A DNA stretch of 64,000 nucleotides from Hyphomicrobium sp. (GTDB lineage Bacteria > Pseudomonadota > Alphaproteobacteria > Rhizobiales > Hyphomicrobiaceae), in contig NZ_JADZBI010000188.1 in NCBI RefSeq assembly GCF_020852195.1, positions 1 through 64,000 of the forward strand. The letters are read 5' to 3'. Below, in pieces: positions 10,450 through 20,806 of the stretch; within the stretch, counting starts at the first letter, position 1, and each line of letters starts with the position of its first letter. Under the pieces are notes generated by a model, which worked only from the letters and a program-made list of their open reading frames with translations, was not told where the DNA came from and made no database searches. Made by a program: the position numbers and the translations under genes.

Positions 10450-11013
10450 ATGGTCGTTTTTCGCGTTTCGGGCCCCCCGCACTTGAATATCCCGAACCTC
10501 ATCACGCTCGGACGGGTCATTCTGGTGCCCGTCGTGTTCTGGCTCCTCGTCTCGGGGCAGACTCAGCTTGCCTTCTTCGCGTTCGTGCTGGCCGGTATCT
10601 CGGACGCTGTGGACGGGTTCATCGCCAAGCGTTTCGGGCTTTCCACTGAGCTCGGCGCCTACCTCGACCCGCTGGCCGACAAGCTGCTCATCGTCTCCAT
10701 CTTCGTGGCGCTCGGCGTCATGGGCGCGCTGCCTTCGTGGCTCGTGATCGCGGTGGTCTCGCGCGATATCCTGATCGTGCTCGGCGTCATGCTCTCCTGG
10801 CTGCTCGACCAGCCGGTGCGCATCCGGCCGCTCATCGTCAGCAAGGCCAATACGCTGGCGCAGATCGTGCTCGCGGCGACCGTGCTCGCCGACGACGGAT
10901 TCAAGCTCGGCCTCGAGGGCCTGCGCATCGCCCTGGTGTGGATTGTGGGCGTGCTCACCATTGCCTCGCTTGCGGCGTATCTGCGCGCTTGGCTTCGCCA
11001 CATGTCTGGGTAA
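10450..11013 (+). CDS. CDP-alcohol phosphatidyltransferase family protein
   Basis: NIPNLITLGRVILVPVVFW; DAVDGFIAKRFGLSTELGAYLDPLADK signature. Confidence 0.9.
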   Translation: MVVFRVSGPPHLNIPNLITLGRVILVPVVFWLLVSGQTQLAFFAFVLAGISDAVDGFIAKRFGLSTELGAYLDPLADKLLIVSIFVALGVMGALPSWLVIAVVSRDILIVLGVMLSWLLDQPVRIRPLIVSKANTLAQIVLAATVLADDGFKLGLEGLRIALVWIVGVLTIASLAAYLRAWLRHMSG

Positions 11014-11066
11014 AAGTCCCCGCTGGCGGCGGCATCTGGGCCGCCGTCGGCCGATCGGAGACGAGG

Positions 11067-12161
11067 ATGCGCGCGGAGCGGCAGGTATTGTTCTGGGTGA
11101 CGGCGGCCGCGCTGCTCATCCTCACAATCGCGGTTCTCAAGGAGATCCTGCTGCCCTTCATTGCCGGAATCGCCATCGCCTATTTTCTGAGCCCGCTTGC
11201 GGACCGCCTCGTGGCGCTGGGCCTCAACCGCATTGTTGCCTCGCTTCTGATCGTGGCGACGCTGGCGGTGCTCGTCATCGCGGGGCTGGTGCTGGTGGTA
11301 CCCGTGATCCTCACGCAGGCGCAGGATCTCGCGGCGGCGCTGCCGGGCGAAATCGCGCGCATCCGCGAGGTGGTCGAGACCTGGGCGCGGGAGCGACTCG
11401 GTCCCGGCTTCAGCAACGGGCTCAACGGGCAGATCGACAAGGCCTCCGACGCCTTGACGCAGAACTGGGCGAGCCTCGCCGGCTGGGCTGCGACCTCGAT
11501 CTGGAGCCGGAGCCTTGCCATCGTGAACTTCCTGGCGCTGCTGCTCGTGACGCCGCTCGTCGTCTTCTATCTGCTGATCGATTGGCACCCGATGCTGGAA
11601 AAGGTCGACGGATGGCTGCCAAGGGGACATGCAGCCTCGATCCGCACGCTCGCGTCCGACATGAACGATGCGGTCGCCGCCTTCGTGCGCGGCCAGGGCA
11701 CGGTGTGCCTCATTCTCGGCGCCTACTATGCCGTGGCGCTGTCGCTTATCGGGCTCAACTACGGGCTTTTGATCGGCCTCGCGACGGGGCTCATGGCGTT
11801 TGTGCCGTTCGTCGGCTGGGCGCTGGGCTTCATCACCGCGACCGCCGTGGCCGTGATCCAGTTCTGGCCGGAGATGGTGCCGATCCTGCTCGTGATCGGG
11901 GTGTTCCTGGCTGCCCAGGCGATCGATGCCGGCTTTCTCAGTCCGACCATCGTGGGATCGAAGATCGGGCTGCATCCGGTGTGGCTCATCTTCGCGCTGT
12001 TCGTGTTCAGCTACCTGTTCGGAATCGTGGGGACGCTGGTCGCGGTGCCGCTTGCCGCGGCGCTCGGCGTCGTGATCCGCTTCGCGCTCGACGTCTATCT
12101 CAAGAGCCCGGTGTACCAGGGTGCGCCTTCCGCCGTGACCTCGCCCGGGACGCAGCCATGA
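11067..12161 (+). CDS. AI-2E family transporter / PerM-like permease
   Basis: ILLPFIAGIAIAYFLSPLADRL...PLVVFYLLIDWHPML...GLLIGLATGLMAFVPFVGWALGF; multiple TM segments. Confidence 0.9.
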   Translation: MRAERQVLFWVTAAALLILTIAVLKEILLPFIAGIAIAYFLSPLADRLVALGLNRIVASLLIVATLAVLVIAGLVLVVPVILTQAQDLAAALPGEIARIREVVETWARERLGPGFSNGLNGQIDKASDALTQNWASLAGWAATSIWSRSLAIVNFLALLLVTPLVVFYLLIDWHPMLEKVDGWLPRGHAASIRTLASDMNDAVAAFVRGQGTVCLILGAYYAVALSLIGLNYGLLIGLATGLMAFVPFVGWALGFITATAVAVIQFWPEMVPILLVIGVFLAAQAIDAGFLSPTIVGSKIGLHPVWLIFALFVFSYLFGIVGTLVAVPLAAALGVVIRFALDVYLKSPVYQGAPSAVTSPGTQP

Positions 12162-12892
12162 CGCTTCGTACCAAAGCCGAGCCCGAGCAACTCGTCCTCT
12201 CGCTGTCGCATCGTCAGGCGCAGGAGGCGGAGGACTTCCTGGTCAGCCGCTCCAACGCGGCGGCGGTGGAGCTTGTCGACGGATGGCCGGACTGGCCGCA
12301 TCCGGCCGCGCTGGTCGTCGGACCGGCCGGCTCCGGCAAGAGCCACCTCGCCAACGTGTGGCGGCTCCGCTCAGGCGCCGAGCTTGTTGCGGCGGCCAAG
12401 CTCGACGAGACGGCCGTCGGCGTATTCGAGGCGCGGCGTGCGCTCGTGGTGGAGGATATCGACAGAGGCGTCGGCAGCGAGCAGGTGCTGTTCCACCTCC
12501 TCAACCTCGCGCGCGAGACGCGGGGCTCGATCCTGCTCACGTCGCGGGCGGCGCCCGGCGAGATCGAGATCGCGTTGCCGGATCTCAGGTCGCGGCTCCG
12601 CGCCATTCCGCCGGTCAGGATCGAGACACCGGACGAAGCGCTCATGCGCTCCGTGCTGGTGAAGCTGTTCTCGGACCGGCAGCTCGCGGTCGAGCCGCAC
12701 GTGGTGAGCTACCTCGCGCTGCACATGGACCGGTCGATGGACATGGCGCTCGGCGTGGTGGCGGCATGCGACCGGCTTTCGCTCGCCATGCAGCGCAAGG
12801 TGACGCGCGCGGTGGCCGCCGCTGCGCTCGCCAGCGTGGCTGAGAACGGGGACGACGATCCGCCGGATGTGAACGACGGGGACGCAGGCTAA
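12158..12892 (+). CDS. hdaA: DnaA-like regulatory inactivator HdaA-like ATPase
   Basis: EPEQLVLSLSHRQAQEAEDFLVSRSNAAAVELVDGWPDWPHPAALVVGPAGSGKSHLANVW; RRALVVEDIDRG; lacks a DnaA DNA-binding domain. Confidence 0.85.
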   Translation: MTLRTKAEPEQLVLSLSHRQAQEAEDFLVSRSNAAAVELVDGWPDWPHPAALVVGPAGSGKSHLANVWRLRSGAELVAAAKLDETAVGVFEARRALVVEDIDRGVGSEQVLFHLLNLARETRGSILLTSRAAPGEIEIALPDLRSRLRAIPPVRIETPDEALMRSVLVKLFSDRQLAVEPHVVSYLALHMDRSMDMALGVVAACDRLSLAMQRKVTRAVAAAALASVAENGDDDPPDVNDGDAG

Positions 12893-12958
12893 ACTGTCAC
12901 AATGATGTTGCAATAAAGACGGCCATTCATGGAACGGACCGATTTCAGGACAAACGAC

Positions 12959-15148
12959 ATGGCCTCGGCAAAAGGTAAGCTCAAGACGGACGTGCGCGCG
13001 GCCCCCGTGACGCCCGTGCCCGATGGACCCGAGCGCTTCTACAACCGCGAGCTCTCCTGGCTGCAGTTCAATCGGCGTGTGCTCGAGGAGGCGCAGAACA
13101 AGCAGCATCCGGTGCTGGAGCGGCTGCGGTTCCTCTCGATCTCGGCGTCGAACCTCGACGAGTTCTACATGGTGCGCGCGGCCGGCATCTACGGCCAGAT
13201 CGCGGCCGGCGTCACGACGCCGTCGCAGGACGGGTTCACGCCCAAGCAGCAGCTCGCCGAGATCAACCGTTTCGCTGCCAAGCTGGTGGCCGAGAAGCAG
13301 ACCTGCTGGAACGAGATCAAGGCCGACATGGCTGCGGCCGGCATCGAGATTGTCGATCCGGACAAGCTCACCAAGCCGGAGAAGACCTGGCTCGGGCAGA
13401 TGTTCATGAGCCACGTGTTCCCGATCCTGACGCCGATCGCCGTCGATCCGGCGCACCCGTTCCCGTTCATCCCCAACCTCGGCCTGACCATGGTCGTGTG
13501 GATGCAGAGGAAGAGCGACGCCAAGGCCATGAGCGGGCTCATTCCCATTCCGGCCCAGCTCGAGCGCTTCATCCGGCTGCGCGGGGACGACGCGGCCAAG
13601 AACGGCGTGCTGCGCTTTATTCAGCTCGAGGGGCTGATCGGCCTCTTCATCTCGGAGCTGTTTCCGGGCTTCGACGTCAAGAGCCAGGGCGCGTTCCGGG
13701 TGCTGCGCGACAGCGACGTCGAGCTGCAGGAGGAAGCCGAGGATCTGGTGCGCTCGTTCGAGACGCTCTTGAAGCGCCGGCGCCGCGGCCACGTGATCCG
13801 GCTCGAGCTCGATGCCCGCATGCCCGACCGACTGCAGAAATTTGTGATCGACGAGCTCGAGGTGGGCGAGGAGTCGGTGTTCCTCAAGGAAGGGCTGCTC
13901 GGCCTCGCAGACACGGCGCAGCTCATCGTCGCCGACCGGCCGGACCTCGTGTTCAAGGTCTACAATCCACGTTTCCCGGAGCGTATCCGCGAGTTCAACG
14001 GTGATTGCTTCGCAGCCATCAGCAAGAAGGACATCATCGTCCACCATCCCTACGAGAGCTTCGATGTGGTGGTGCAGTTCCTGCGCCAGGCGGTGGCGGA
14101 CCCGAACGTCATGGCCATCAAGTGGACGCTCTACCGCACCGGGCGCGACAGCCCGATCGTGCAGGCGCTCAAGGAGGCGGTGGAGGCCGGAAAGTCGGTG
14201 ACGGCCGTCGTGGAGCTGAAGGCCCGCTTCGACGAGGCGGCCAACATCCGCTGGGCGCGCGACCTCGAAAAGGTCGGCGTGCACGTCGTCTACGGGTTCA
14301 TCGAGCTCAAGACGCACGCCAAGCTCGGCCAGATCGTGCGGCGCGAGGGCTCCGACCTCGTCACCTACTGCCACATCGGCACCGGCAACTATCACGTGCA
14401 GACGGCGCGCATCTATACGGATCTCTCGCTGTTCACGACGGATCCCTCCATTGCGCGCGACGTGACGCGGATCCTGAACTTCGTCACCGGATACGGCGAG
14501 CCGGCCGAGCTCGAGAGCATGGCCGCGAGCCCGCACGGCATTCGCCGGCGCATCCTCGACCACATCCAGCGTGAGATCGCACACGTGAAGGCCGGTCGTC
14601 CCGGCGCCATCTGGATGAAGATGAACTCGCTAGTTGATGGGCAGATCATCGACGCGCTCTACGAGGCCAGTCAGGCCGGCGTCGAGGTCGACCTCGTGGT
14701 GCGCGGCGTGTGCTGCTTGAGGCCCGGCGTTCCGGGGCTATCGGAGAACATTCGCGTCAAGAGCATCATCGGGCGTTTCCTCGAGCACGCGCGCATCTAC
14801 TGCTTCGGCGAGGGGGAGGGTCTGCCGTCGCCGAAGGCCGCCGTGTACATCAGCTCCGCCGACATGATGCCCCGCAACCTCGACCGGCGCGTGGAGGCGA
14901 TGGTGCCGATCAAGAACGCCACCGTTCAAGAGCAGGTGCTCGACCAGATCATGGTGGCGAACCTCAAGGACAACCAGCAGAGCTGGGAGATCAAAGGGGA
15001 CGGGTCGTCGTCGCGCATCGCGCCCGCCGCCGGCGAGGCGCCGTTCAACGCGCACAGCTACTTCATGACTAACCCGTCGCTCTCGGGACGCGGCCAGGCG
15101 CTCAAGGAACATTTTCCGCCGCGGTTCGACTTCGTGCAGAAAGACTAG
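12959..15148 (+). CDS. ppk: Polyphosphate kinase 1 (start may be 12929)
   Basis: [56 protein letters not shown]; catalytic-domain motifs. Confidence 0.97.
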   Translation: MASAKGKLKTDVRAAPVTPVPDGPERFYNRELSWLQFNRRVLEEAQNKQHPVLERLRFLSISASNLDEFYMVRAAGIYGQIAAGVTTPSQDGFTPKQQLAEINRFAAKLVAEKQTCWNEIKADMAAAGIEIVDPDKLTKPEKTWLGQMFMSHVFPILTPIAVDPAHPFPFIPNLGLTMVVWMQRKSDAKAMSGLIPIPAQLERFIRLRGDDAAKNGVLRFIQLEGLIGLFISELFPGFDVKSQGAFRVLRDSDVELQEEAEDLVRSFETLLKRRRRGHVIRLELDARMPDRLQKFVIDELEVGEESVFLKEGLLGLADTAQLIVADRPDLVFKVYNPRFPERIREFNGDCFAAISKKDIIVHHPYESFDVVVQFLRQAVADPNVMAIKWTLYRTGRDSPIVQALKEAVEAGKSVTAVVELKARFDEAANIRWARDLEKVGVHVVYGFIELKTHAKLGQIVRREGSDLVTYCHIGTGNYHVQTARIYTDLSLFTTDPSIARDVTRILNFVTGYGEPAELESMAASPHGIRRRILDHIQREIAHVKAGRPGAIWMKMNSLVDGQIIDALYEASQAGVEVDLVVRGVCCLRPGVPGLSENIRVKSIIGRFLEHARIYCFGEGEGLPSPKAAVYISSADMMPRNLDRRVEAMVPIKNATVQEQVLDQIMVANLKDNQQSWEIKGDGSSSRIAPAAGEAPFNAHSYFMTNPSLSGRGQALKEHFPPRFDFVQKD

Positions 15149-15240
15149 GCCGTGTGGACAGTTGTCCGGCCACAGGGCTTGTTGCATCATTCCAAGCACG
15201 TTGCTTCGTCGCACGAGGATCCTGCTGGCATAGCGATCGT

Positions 15241-15349
15241 GGAAACTTGCGTGGATCCCGACCTACGTCGGGATGACGTCTGTTGTGTGGGTGCCGCCTG
15301 CCCCCTCACAACGTCATCCCGACGTAGGTCGGGATCCACGCAAGTTTCC
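15241..15349. repeat. Perfect 39-bp inverted repeat, REP-like family B pair
   Basis: GGAAACTTGCGTGGATCCCGACCTACGTCGGGATGACGT (15241-15279) and its exact reverse complement (15311-15349); each arm is also a hairpin. Confidence 0.95.
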
Positions 15350-15697
15350 GCTTGCCCAACGTCGGATGCCGGACACTGAACCTATCCCGGACGGGCTTGT
15401 GACCTGGCAATCCCAAGTGTCCATGCGGCCTAGAGCGTGCGATTACACAGCTCGCTGTCAGGGCGGTCGCGTAAAAAAAGAATCGGTAAATCAGTGGTTT
15501 GTTTGTGCGGTTCCGATCCGAGGCCGGTTCGGTGCCTGCCCGCAACTGATAGCGGATTTCTTGATAGTCGCACTAGACCCGGGCCTTGCCAGACCCTATC
15601 AGGGTGTCGCGCGGATTGCGCCCTAAATGCATGATTCAGAGCGTGATTCACCTTTCCTTGTTTCCCAGCGGAAACGCGCATTTCCAGGCAGGTCGCG

Positions 15698-17233
15698 GTG
15701 AGCTTGACGCAGGTGTTCGGCGGGCGCGCTAAAGCAACGGAGCTTGAGCCCCTCGGCGTGATCGACATCGGGTCCAACTCGGTGCGGCTCGTCGTGTACG
15801 AGGGCGCGGTCAGGGCCGCGCTGCCGATCTTCAACGAGAAGGTGCTGGCCGGCCTCGGCAAGGCGGTTGCCTCGACGGGCCACCTCGGCGAGGAGAGCGT
15901 CGAGCGGGCGCTCGAGGCGTTGCGCCGCTTCCGGGCCATTGCACGCATCCTCAAGGTCAAGAACCTACGCGTGCTGGCGACGGCGGCGGTGCGCGAGGCC
16001 GAGGACGGGCGGGGCTTCATCCAGAGGGCCGAGAAGGTGGTCGGCACCCGCATCGAGGTGCTCTCCGGCGCCAAGGAGGCCCAACTCGCCGCCTACGGGA
16101 TCCGGATGGGGTTCATGGGTGCGGACGGTCTGGCGGGCGATCTCGGCGGCGGCAGCCTCGAGCTGATCGACATCTACAAGGACCGCCTCAACGACGCGGC
16201 CACACTGCCGCTCGGCGGGCTGCGTCTCATCGACCAGACGGGCAACAAGATCGACCGTGCGCTGCCGGTCGTTGACGACGCGGTGGCGCAGGTCAACTGG
16301 CTCACCAACGGGCGGGGGCGTCCATTCTACGCTGTGGGCGGTACATGGCGCGCGCTCGCGAAGCTGCATATGGAGCAGACCAACTACCCGCTGCGCGTCA
16401 TGCACGGCTACGTGATCCCGACGCGGGAGGCGATCGAGTTCTGCCAGTTCGTGCGACGGGCCAAGAAGATCTCGGCGTTGCCGGGCATGGACGACGTGGC
16501 GCGCGCGCGGCGCGATGTGGTGCCCTACGGCGCGCTCGTGCTCGAGCGCGTGCTCGAGGCGCTGGCGCCGTCCGAGGTCGTGTTCTCGGTTTTCGGCATC
16601 CGCGAGGGGCTGCTGTTCAGCCTGATGCCGCCCCATGAGCAGGCGAAAGACCCCCTGCTCTGCTTCTGCGAGGACTACGCGCGCCAGCGATCGCGGTCCG
16701 TCGTTCATGCGCGGGAATTGTGCACGTGGACGGACGCCCTGTTCGATGGAAACGGACCCAAGGAGACGGACGAGGAACGACGCCTCAGGTATGCCGCCTG
16801 TCTGCTCTCGGATATCGGCTGGCGGGCTCACCCCGACTACCGCGGGGAGCAGAGCCTTAACGTCGTCGCGCATGCCGGGCTGTCCGGGATCGACCATCCC
16901 GGGCGCATTTTTCTCGCGCTTGCGGTCTACTATCGCCATGCGGGCGCCGACGACGGGAAGGGCGACGATTTCTCGGCCCGCCTCAAGCTCGTGGTCAGCA
17001 AGCGGGCGCAGAAGCGGGCCCGCATTATCGGCGCGGCCATCCGCGCGGCCCATATGCTCTCGATCGGCATGCCGGGGGTCATCGACGAGACGCGGCTTTC
17101 CTACGAGGGGACCAAGCTCGTGCTCAGCATTCCCAGAGCCTACGTGGCCCTCGACGGGGAGCGGCTCAGACGGCGTTTCGGGATGCTCGCGGAGCTGCTT
17201 GCGCGCGAGGCGGAAATCCGACTGGCGACCTGA
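15698..17233 (+). CDS. ppx: Ppx/GppA exopolyphosphatase
   Basis: LGVIDIGSNSVRLVVYEGAVRAALPIFNEKVLAGLGK; DLGGGSLELIDI; downstream of ppk. Confidence 0.95.
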   Translation: MSLTQVFGGRAKATELEPLGVIDIGSNSVRLVVYEGAVRAALPIFNEKVLAGLGKAVASTGHLGEESVERALEALRRFRAIARILKVKNLRVLATAAVREAEDGRGFIQRAEKVVGTRIEVLSGAKEAQLAAYGIRMGFMGADGLAGDLGGGSLELIDIYKDRLNDAATLPLGGLRLIDQTGNKIDRALPVVDDAVAQVNWLTNGRGRPFYAVGGTWRALAKLHMEQTNYPLRVMHGYVIPTREAIEFCQFVRRAKKISALPGMDDVARARRDVVPYGALVLERVLEALAPSEVVFSVFGIREGLLFSLMPPHEQAKDPLLCFCEDYARQRSRSVVHARELCTWTDALFDGNGPKETDEERRLRYAACLLSDIGWRAHPDYRGEQSLNVVAHAGLSGIDHPGRIFLALAVYYRHAGADDGKGDDFSARLKLVVSKRAQKRARIIGAAIRAAHMLSIGMPGVIDETRLSYEGTKLVLSIPRAYVALDGERLRRRFGMLAELLAREAEIRLAT

Positions 17234-17402
17234 GGCGTATGAGCACGGGCGCTATTCTTTGATCTGGCATCGGCCTTGCGATATCCCGTATCTATCGAGG
17301 CCGTGGCAGATCGCCGACTGTCCGGACGACGATTGCCGCCTTCCATGTCCTGTCATCGCTCTCGCGTGATCATGCCCATGCCCTCCAGGATGCCGTCCCG
17401 CC

Positions 17403-18299
17403 ATGGCCGATGACCCTTATGAAATCCTTGGCGTGCCGCATAGCGCGACGGACGACCAGATCAGGAAAGCCTATCTCAAGCTCGTCAAGGAGCTGCATCC
17501 CGACGTCAATCCGTCGAAGACGGCGGAGGAGCGATTCAAGAAGGTGACAGCCGCCCACGACATTATCGGCGATCCGGAGCGCCGGCGGCAGTACGACACC
17601 GGCGAGATCGACGCCTCGGGCGAGCCGCGCCGTCCCACCTGGCGCACGCAGGGGGCAGGCGCCGGTGCAGGTGCGCGGGGACGCAGCGGGCCGATCTTCG
17701 AGGACTTCGGTGACATGTTCTCGGACATCTTCTCGGGTGCCGGGCGTGGTGGAGGGCGGGGCGGATTCTCCATGCGTGGGCGCGACGTGCGCTACACGCT
17801 CGACGTGGACTTCATCGAGGCCGTGCAGGGCGCCAAGAAGCGGGTGACGCTGACCGACAACGGCGTGCTCGATCTCACCGTGCCCGAGGGCGTTGCCGAC
17901 GGGCAGGTGCTGCGCCTGCGCGGGCGTGGCGAGCCCGGCGTTGCGGGCGGGGAGTCGGGCGATGCGCTGGTCGAGATCCGCGTGCGGGCGCACCGCGAGT
18001 TCCGCCGCGAGGGCGACGACATCCTGGTCGAGGTGCCGATCACGATCGACGAGGCGGTGCTCGGCGGCAAGGTCGAGGTGCCGACAGTCGGAGGCCGGGT
18101 GCAGCTCACCATCCCCAAAGGCACGAGCTCTGGGCAGGTGCTGCGGCTCAAGGGCAAGGGCGTGCGCAACGCCACGACCGGAGCGACCGGCGACGAGCTG
18201 GTGACGGTCCGAATCGTGCTGCCGGAGACGATCGACGACACCCTCTCCTACTTCCTTTCGGAGTGGCGCCAGAAGCACCGCTACGACCCGCGGAAGTAG
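17403..18299 (+). CDS. DnaJ C-terminal / CbpA-like J-domain protein
   Basis: DPYEILGVPHSATDDQIRKAYLKLVKELHPDVNPSKTAEERFKKVTAAHDII (J-domain with HPD); C-terminal DnaJ substrate domains, no Zn finger. Confidence 0.92.
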   Translation: MADDPYEILGVPHSATDDQIRKAYLKLVKELHPDVNPSKTAEERFKKVTAAHDIIGDPERRRQYDTGEIDASGEPRRPTWRTQGAGAGAGARGRSGPIFEDFGDMFSDIFSGAGRGGGRGGFSMRGRDVRYTLDVDFIEAVQGAKKRVTLTDNGVLDLTVPEGVADGQVLRLRGRGEPGVAGGESGDALVEIRVRAHREFRREGDDILVEVPITIDEAVLGGKVEVPTVGGRVQLTIPKGTSSGQVLRLKGKGVRNATTGATGDELVTVRIVLPETIDDTLSYFLSEWRQKHRYDPRK

Positions 18300-18323
18300 G
18301 GCGGCCGCACGAAGCTTGTCCCC

Positions 18324-18444
18324 CTGTCGTCCCGGCCGAGCGCAGGCGTAAGCAGGAGCGTGTTGGGAGATGTTTCTATCCGTGGCCCTCTGGGTCCCGG
18401 CTCTGCGCGGCGCCGCTTCGCGACGCCACTCGGCCGGGATGACA
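18324..18444. repeat. REP-like palindromic element, family A copy 2
   Basis: CTGTCGTCCCGGCCGAGCGCAGGCG ... CTGGGTCCCGGCTCTGCGC ... CTCGGCCGGGATGACAG. Confidence 0.75.
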
Positions 18445-18466
18445 GTGGAGGGCGCCGGGTCTCGGC

Positions 18467-19624
18467 TCAGCGGTCGCCGGGGTTGATGGCGAGGACCTCG
18501 CCTTTGGAGAGCGTGAGGGCCAGCTCGCCACGCTTCAGTTTCAACGCATCCTCGCCGAAGAGCTGGCGCCGCCAGCCCTTGAGCGCGGGGACGTCCGGCT
18601 CGGCCTCGCTCGCGATGCGCTCAAGGTCGTCGGCGTCGGCGATCAGGCGCGGCGCCACGCGGTGGCGGGCGGCCGACGCCTTCAGAAGCACTTTCAGAAG
18701 CTCGATGGTCGCGGTTGCCTCCGCGGACATGGGCTGGTTGTGCGGCAGCGCCGGCAGTGACTTCGGGTCACGCTCGAGCCCGCGCTGGACGGCCTCGATG
18801 ATCTCCTTGGCGCGCTGCGAGCGGGCGAACCCATCGCTCAAGGTGCGGAGCTCCGAGAGCTTCTCGGGCGTCGTCGGCTGCTGGTTGGCGATGTCGTAGA
18901 GCGCCTCGTCCCGCAGGATGCGCCCGCGCGGCACGTCCTGACCCTGCGCCAGGCGCTCGCGCCAGGCGGCCAGCTCGATCAGGACGGCGAGCGCCTTGCG
19001 GTTCTTGACGCGCATCTTGAGGCGCTGCCAAGCGTTCTCGGGATGACTCTCATACGTGGCTGGCGCCGTCAGCTCCGCCATCTCCTCGTCGAGCCAGGAT
19101 TCGCGGTTTGTGATCTCGAGCTCCGCCTTGAGGTGCGTATAGATGTCCCGCAGGTGGGTGACGTCGCCGATGGCGTAGGTGAGCTGCTTGTCGGAGAGCG
19201 GCCGGCGGCTCCAGTCGGTGAAGCGGGAGCTCTTGTCGAGATCCCGACCAGTGACCTTCTTGACCAGATTGACGTAGCTCACGCTCTCGCCGAAGCCGCA
19301 GACCATGGCCGCGATCTGAGTGTCGAACACGGGCGCCGGGCTGAGGCCCGCCTCGGAGTAGACGATCTCGATGTCCTGGCGCGCGGCGTGGAAGACCTTC
19401 ACCACGCGGCGGTCCGCCATCAGGGCGTAGAAGGGCTTGAGGTCGATGCCGGCCGCCAGCGGGTCGACGATCACCTCCTCCTTGGGCCCTGCGAGCTGGA
19501 TCAGGCACAGGTCCGGCCAGAAGGTCTGCTCGCGCATAAACTCGGTGTCGACGGCGACGTATTCGCCGGCGGCAAGCCTGGAGCAGGTGTCTGAGAGGGC
19601 TGAGGTCGAGGTGATAACGCGCAT
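18467..19624 (-). CDS. rnd: Ribonuclease D
   Basis: ATG at 19624: MRVITSTSALSDTCSRLAAGEYVAVDTEFMREQTFWPDLCLIQLAG; VKVFHAARQDIEI; HRDC-type C-terminal region. Confidence 0.95.
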   Translation of the reverse strand: MRVITSTSALSDTCSRLAAGEYVAVDTEFMREQTFWPDLCLIQLAGPKEEVIVDPLAAGIDLKPFYALMADRRVVKVFHAARQDIEIVYSEAGLSPAPVFDTQIAAMVCGFGESVSYVNLVKKVTGRDLDKSSRFTDWSRRPLSDKQLTYAIGDVTHLRDIYTHLKAELEITNRESWLDEEMAELTAPATYESHPENAWQRLKMRVKNRKALAVLIELAAWRERLAQGQDVPRGRILRDEALYDIANQQPTTPEKLSELRTLSDGFARSQRAKEIIEAVQRGLERDPKSLPALPHNQPMSAEATATIELLKVLLKASAARHRVAPRLIADADDLERIASEAEPDVPALKGWRRQLFGEDALKLKRGELALTLSKGEVLAINPGDR

Positions 19625-20074
19625 TGCGGGACGTATATAGACGGCTGAGGCGGCTATCGCCAGCTCCTTAGCTCCTTGGCCAGGCCGGGCATTTTCCTGG
19701 GCTCGCCGCCCTGCGCGGGCGCCGTGCCGGCCAGGAGGCTCTGCCGCGGTCGCGGTCTGCCCGCCGGCGCCGGCCTGTGCCCTCATCCCAATAAAATATT
19801 CGTCGAAAGTGTAAATTCCGGTGGGCCGACGTCTAGTCAAGAAATCGCGCGTGATGTATAAATTTTCCCGGGTGCGGGTCGATTTCGAGTGCCGGCGATA
19901 AGCGGGTGAGGCAAGTCGGAATTTGACGCCGATTTCGGCGTCATTCCGGAATTTATTCGCTGTCGGTCGATTTCGCGAAGCTCCTCGGATGCGTGATGGT
20001 CAATGCCGCTTTCGTGCATGGCGGTGACCTCAAGTTCAGTGTTGCGGCCTCTTCGCGTGGCGTAGGAGTTTGGT

Positions 20075-20608
20075 GTGCAAGAGCTCGGCAGGCATCGGCC
20101 CGTCAGTGGCCGGCCCTCTGCGATTCAGCGCTATCTCTTTGAAGGGCAAGCCCTGGAGAGGGTGCCCAGCGGTGCTTCGGTTCAGCTTATCGCCCGCGAT
20201 ACGTTCGTCGCCGAGACGGCCGTGAAGATCGATCAGATGGGACTTGAGATGAAGTCCCTCAACCGCGAACTCGAACTTATAAAAAGCGACATTGCGGAGC
20301 TTCGCGACGAGGCGTCCCGTAGCTACCGCTTCTCCGAATTTCTCGACCGTGAGCATAAAACGCGGGCTACAAAGCTCGATGAGCTTTCGCGTAGATTTGA
20401 TTATTTGAAATCCCGATTTGATACGATCGACGGAAATTCAAAAGGCGATTATCACGCTTTTCAGACTTTCGAGGCCGTCAGCCGGCGCTTGACCGAGCTT
20501 GGCGTGCTCGAGCGCGAGTTCCGGGATGTCTCCTGGAAGCTGAAGCTCAGCGTCGGCCTGTTCGCTCTGTCGCTGCTCGTCTGGCTCGCGGTGCTGACGA
20601 CCGGTTGA
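20075..20608 (+). CDS. Hypothetical coiled-coil protein with C-terminal TM anchor
   Basis: LEMKSLNRELELIKSDIAELRDEASRS...KLDELSRRFDYLKSRFD heptads; C-terminal LKLSVGLFALSLLVWLAVLTTG. Confidence 0.6.
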   Translation: MQELGRHRPVSGRPSAIQRYLFEGQALERVPSGASVQLIARDTFVAETAVKIDQMGLEMKSLNRELELIKSDIAELRDEASRSYRFSEFLDREHKTRATKLDELSRRFDYLKSRFDTIDGNSKGDYHAFQTFEAVSRRLTELGVLEREFRDVSWKLKLSVGLFALSLLVWLAVLTTG

Positions 20609-20806
20609 CCGGACCGGATGGGCCATTGAGGCAGGTTGCGTGAGATTTCCCCGGGGCGCCGGGAAGGCCGTCGCGCCTCCCGCCTTTGCCTCTTTCTCCG
20701 TCGTTCACAGCCGGGCCAGCCGGGCCTCCCCAAAGCCTTGACTTTGGGGGGGCGTCATGCGCTTTTCCGCCACTTCGAACCGGTTCTCAGGCGGATCTCA
20801 AGGCAC

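Noticed and set aside
12371-14584. 737-aa minus-strand ORF antisense to hdaA/ppk
   Set aside because: High-GC antisense ORF; composition rich in H/R/L/E with no motif, while the plus strand encodes unmistakable Ppk
19925-19942. GACGCCG-ATTT-CGGCGTC stem-loop in the rnd-coiled-coil gap as a riboregulator
   Set aside because: Short isolated hairpin without T-run, repeats or conserved context; not enough to support a call
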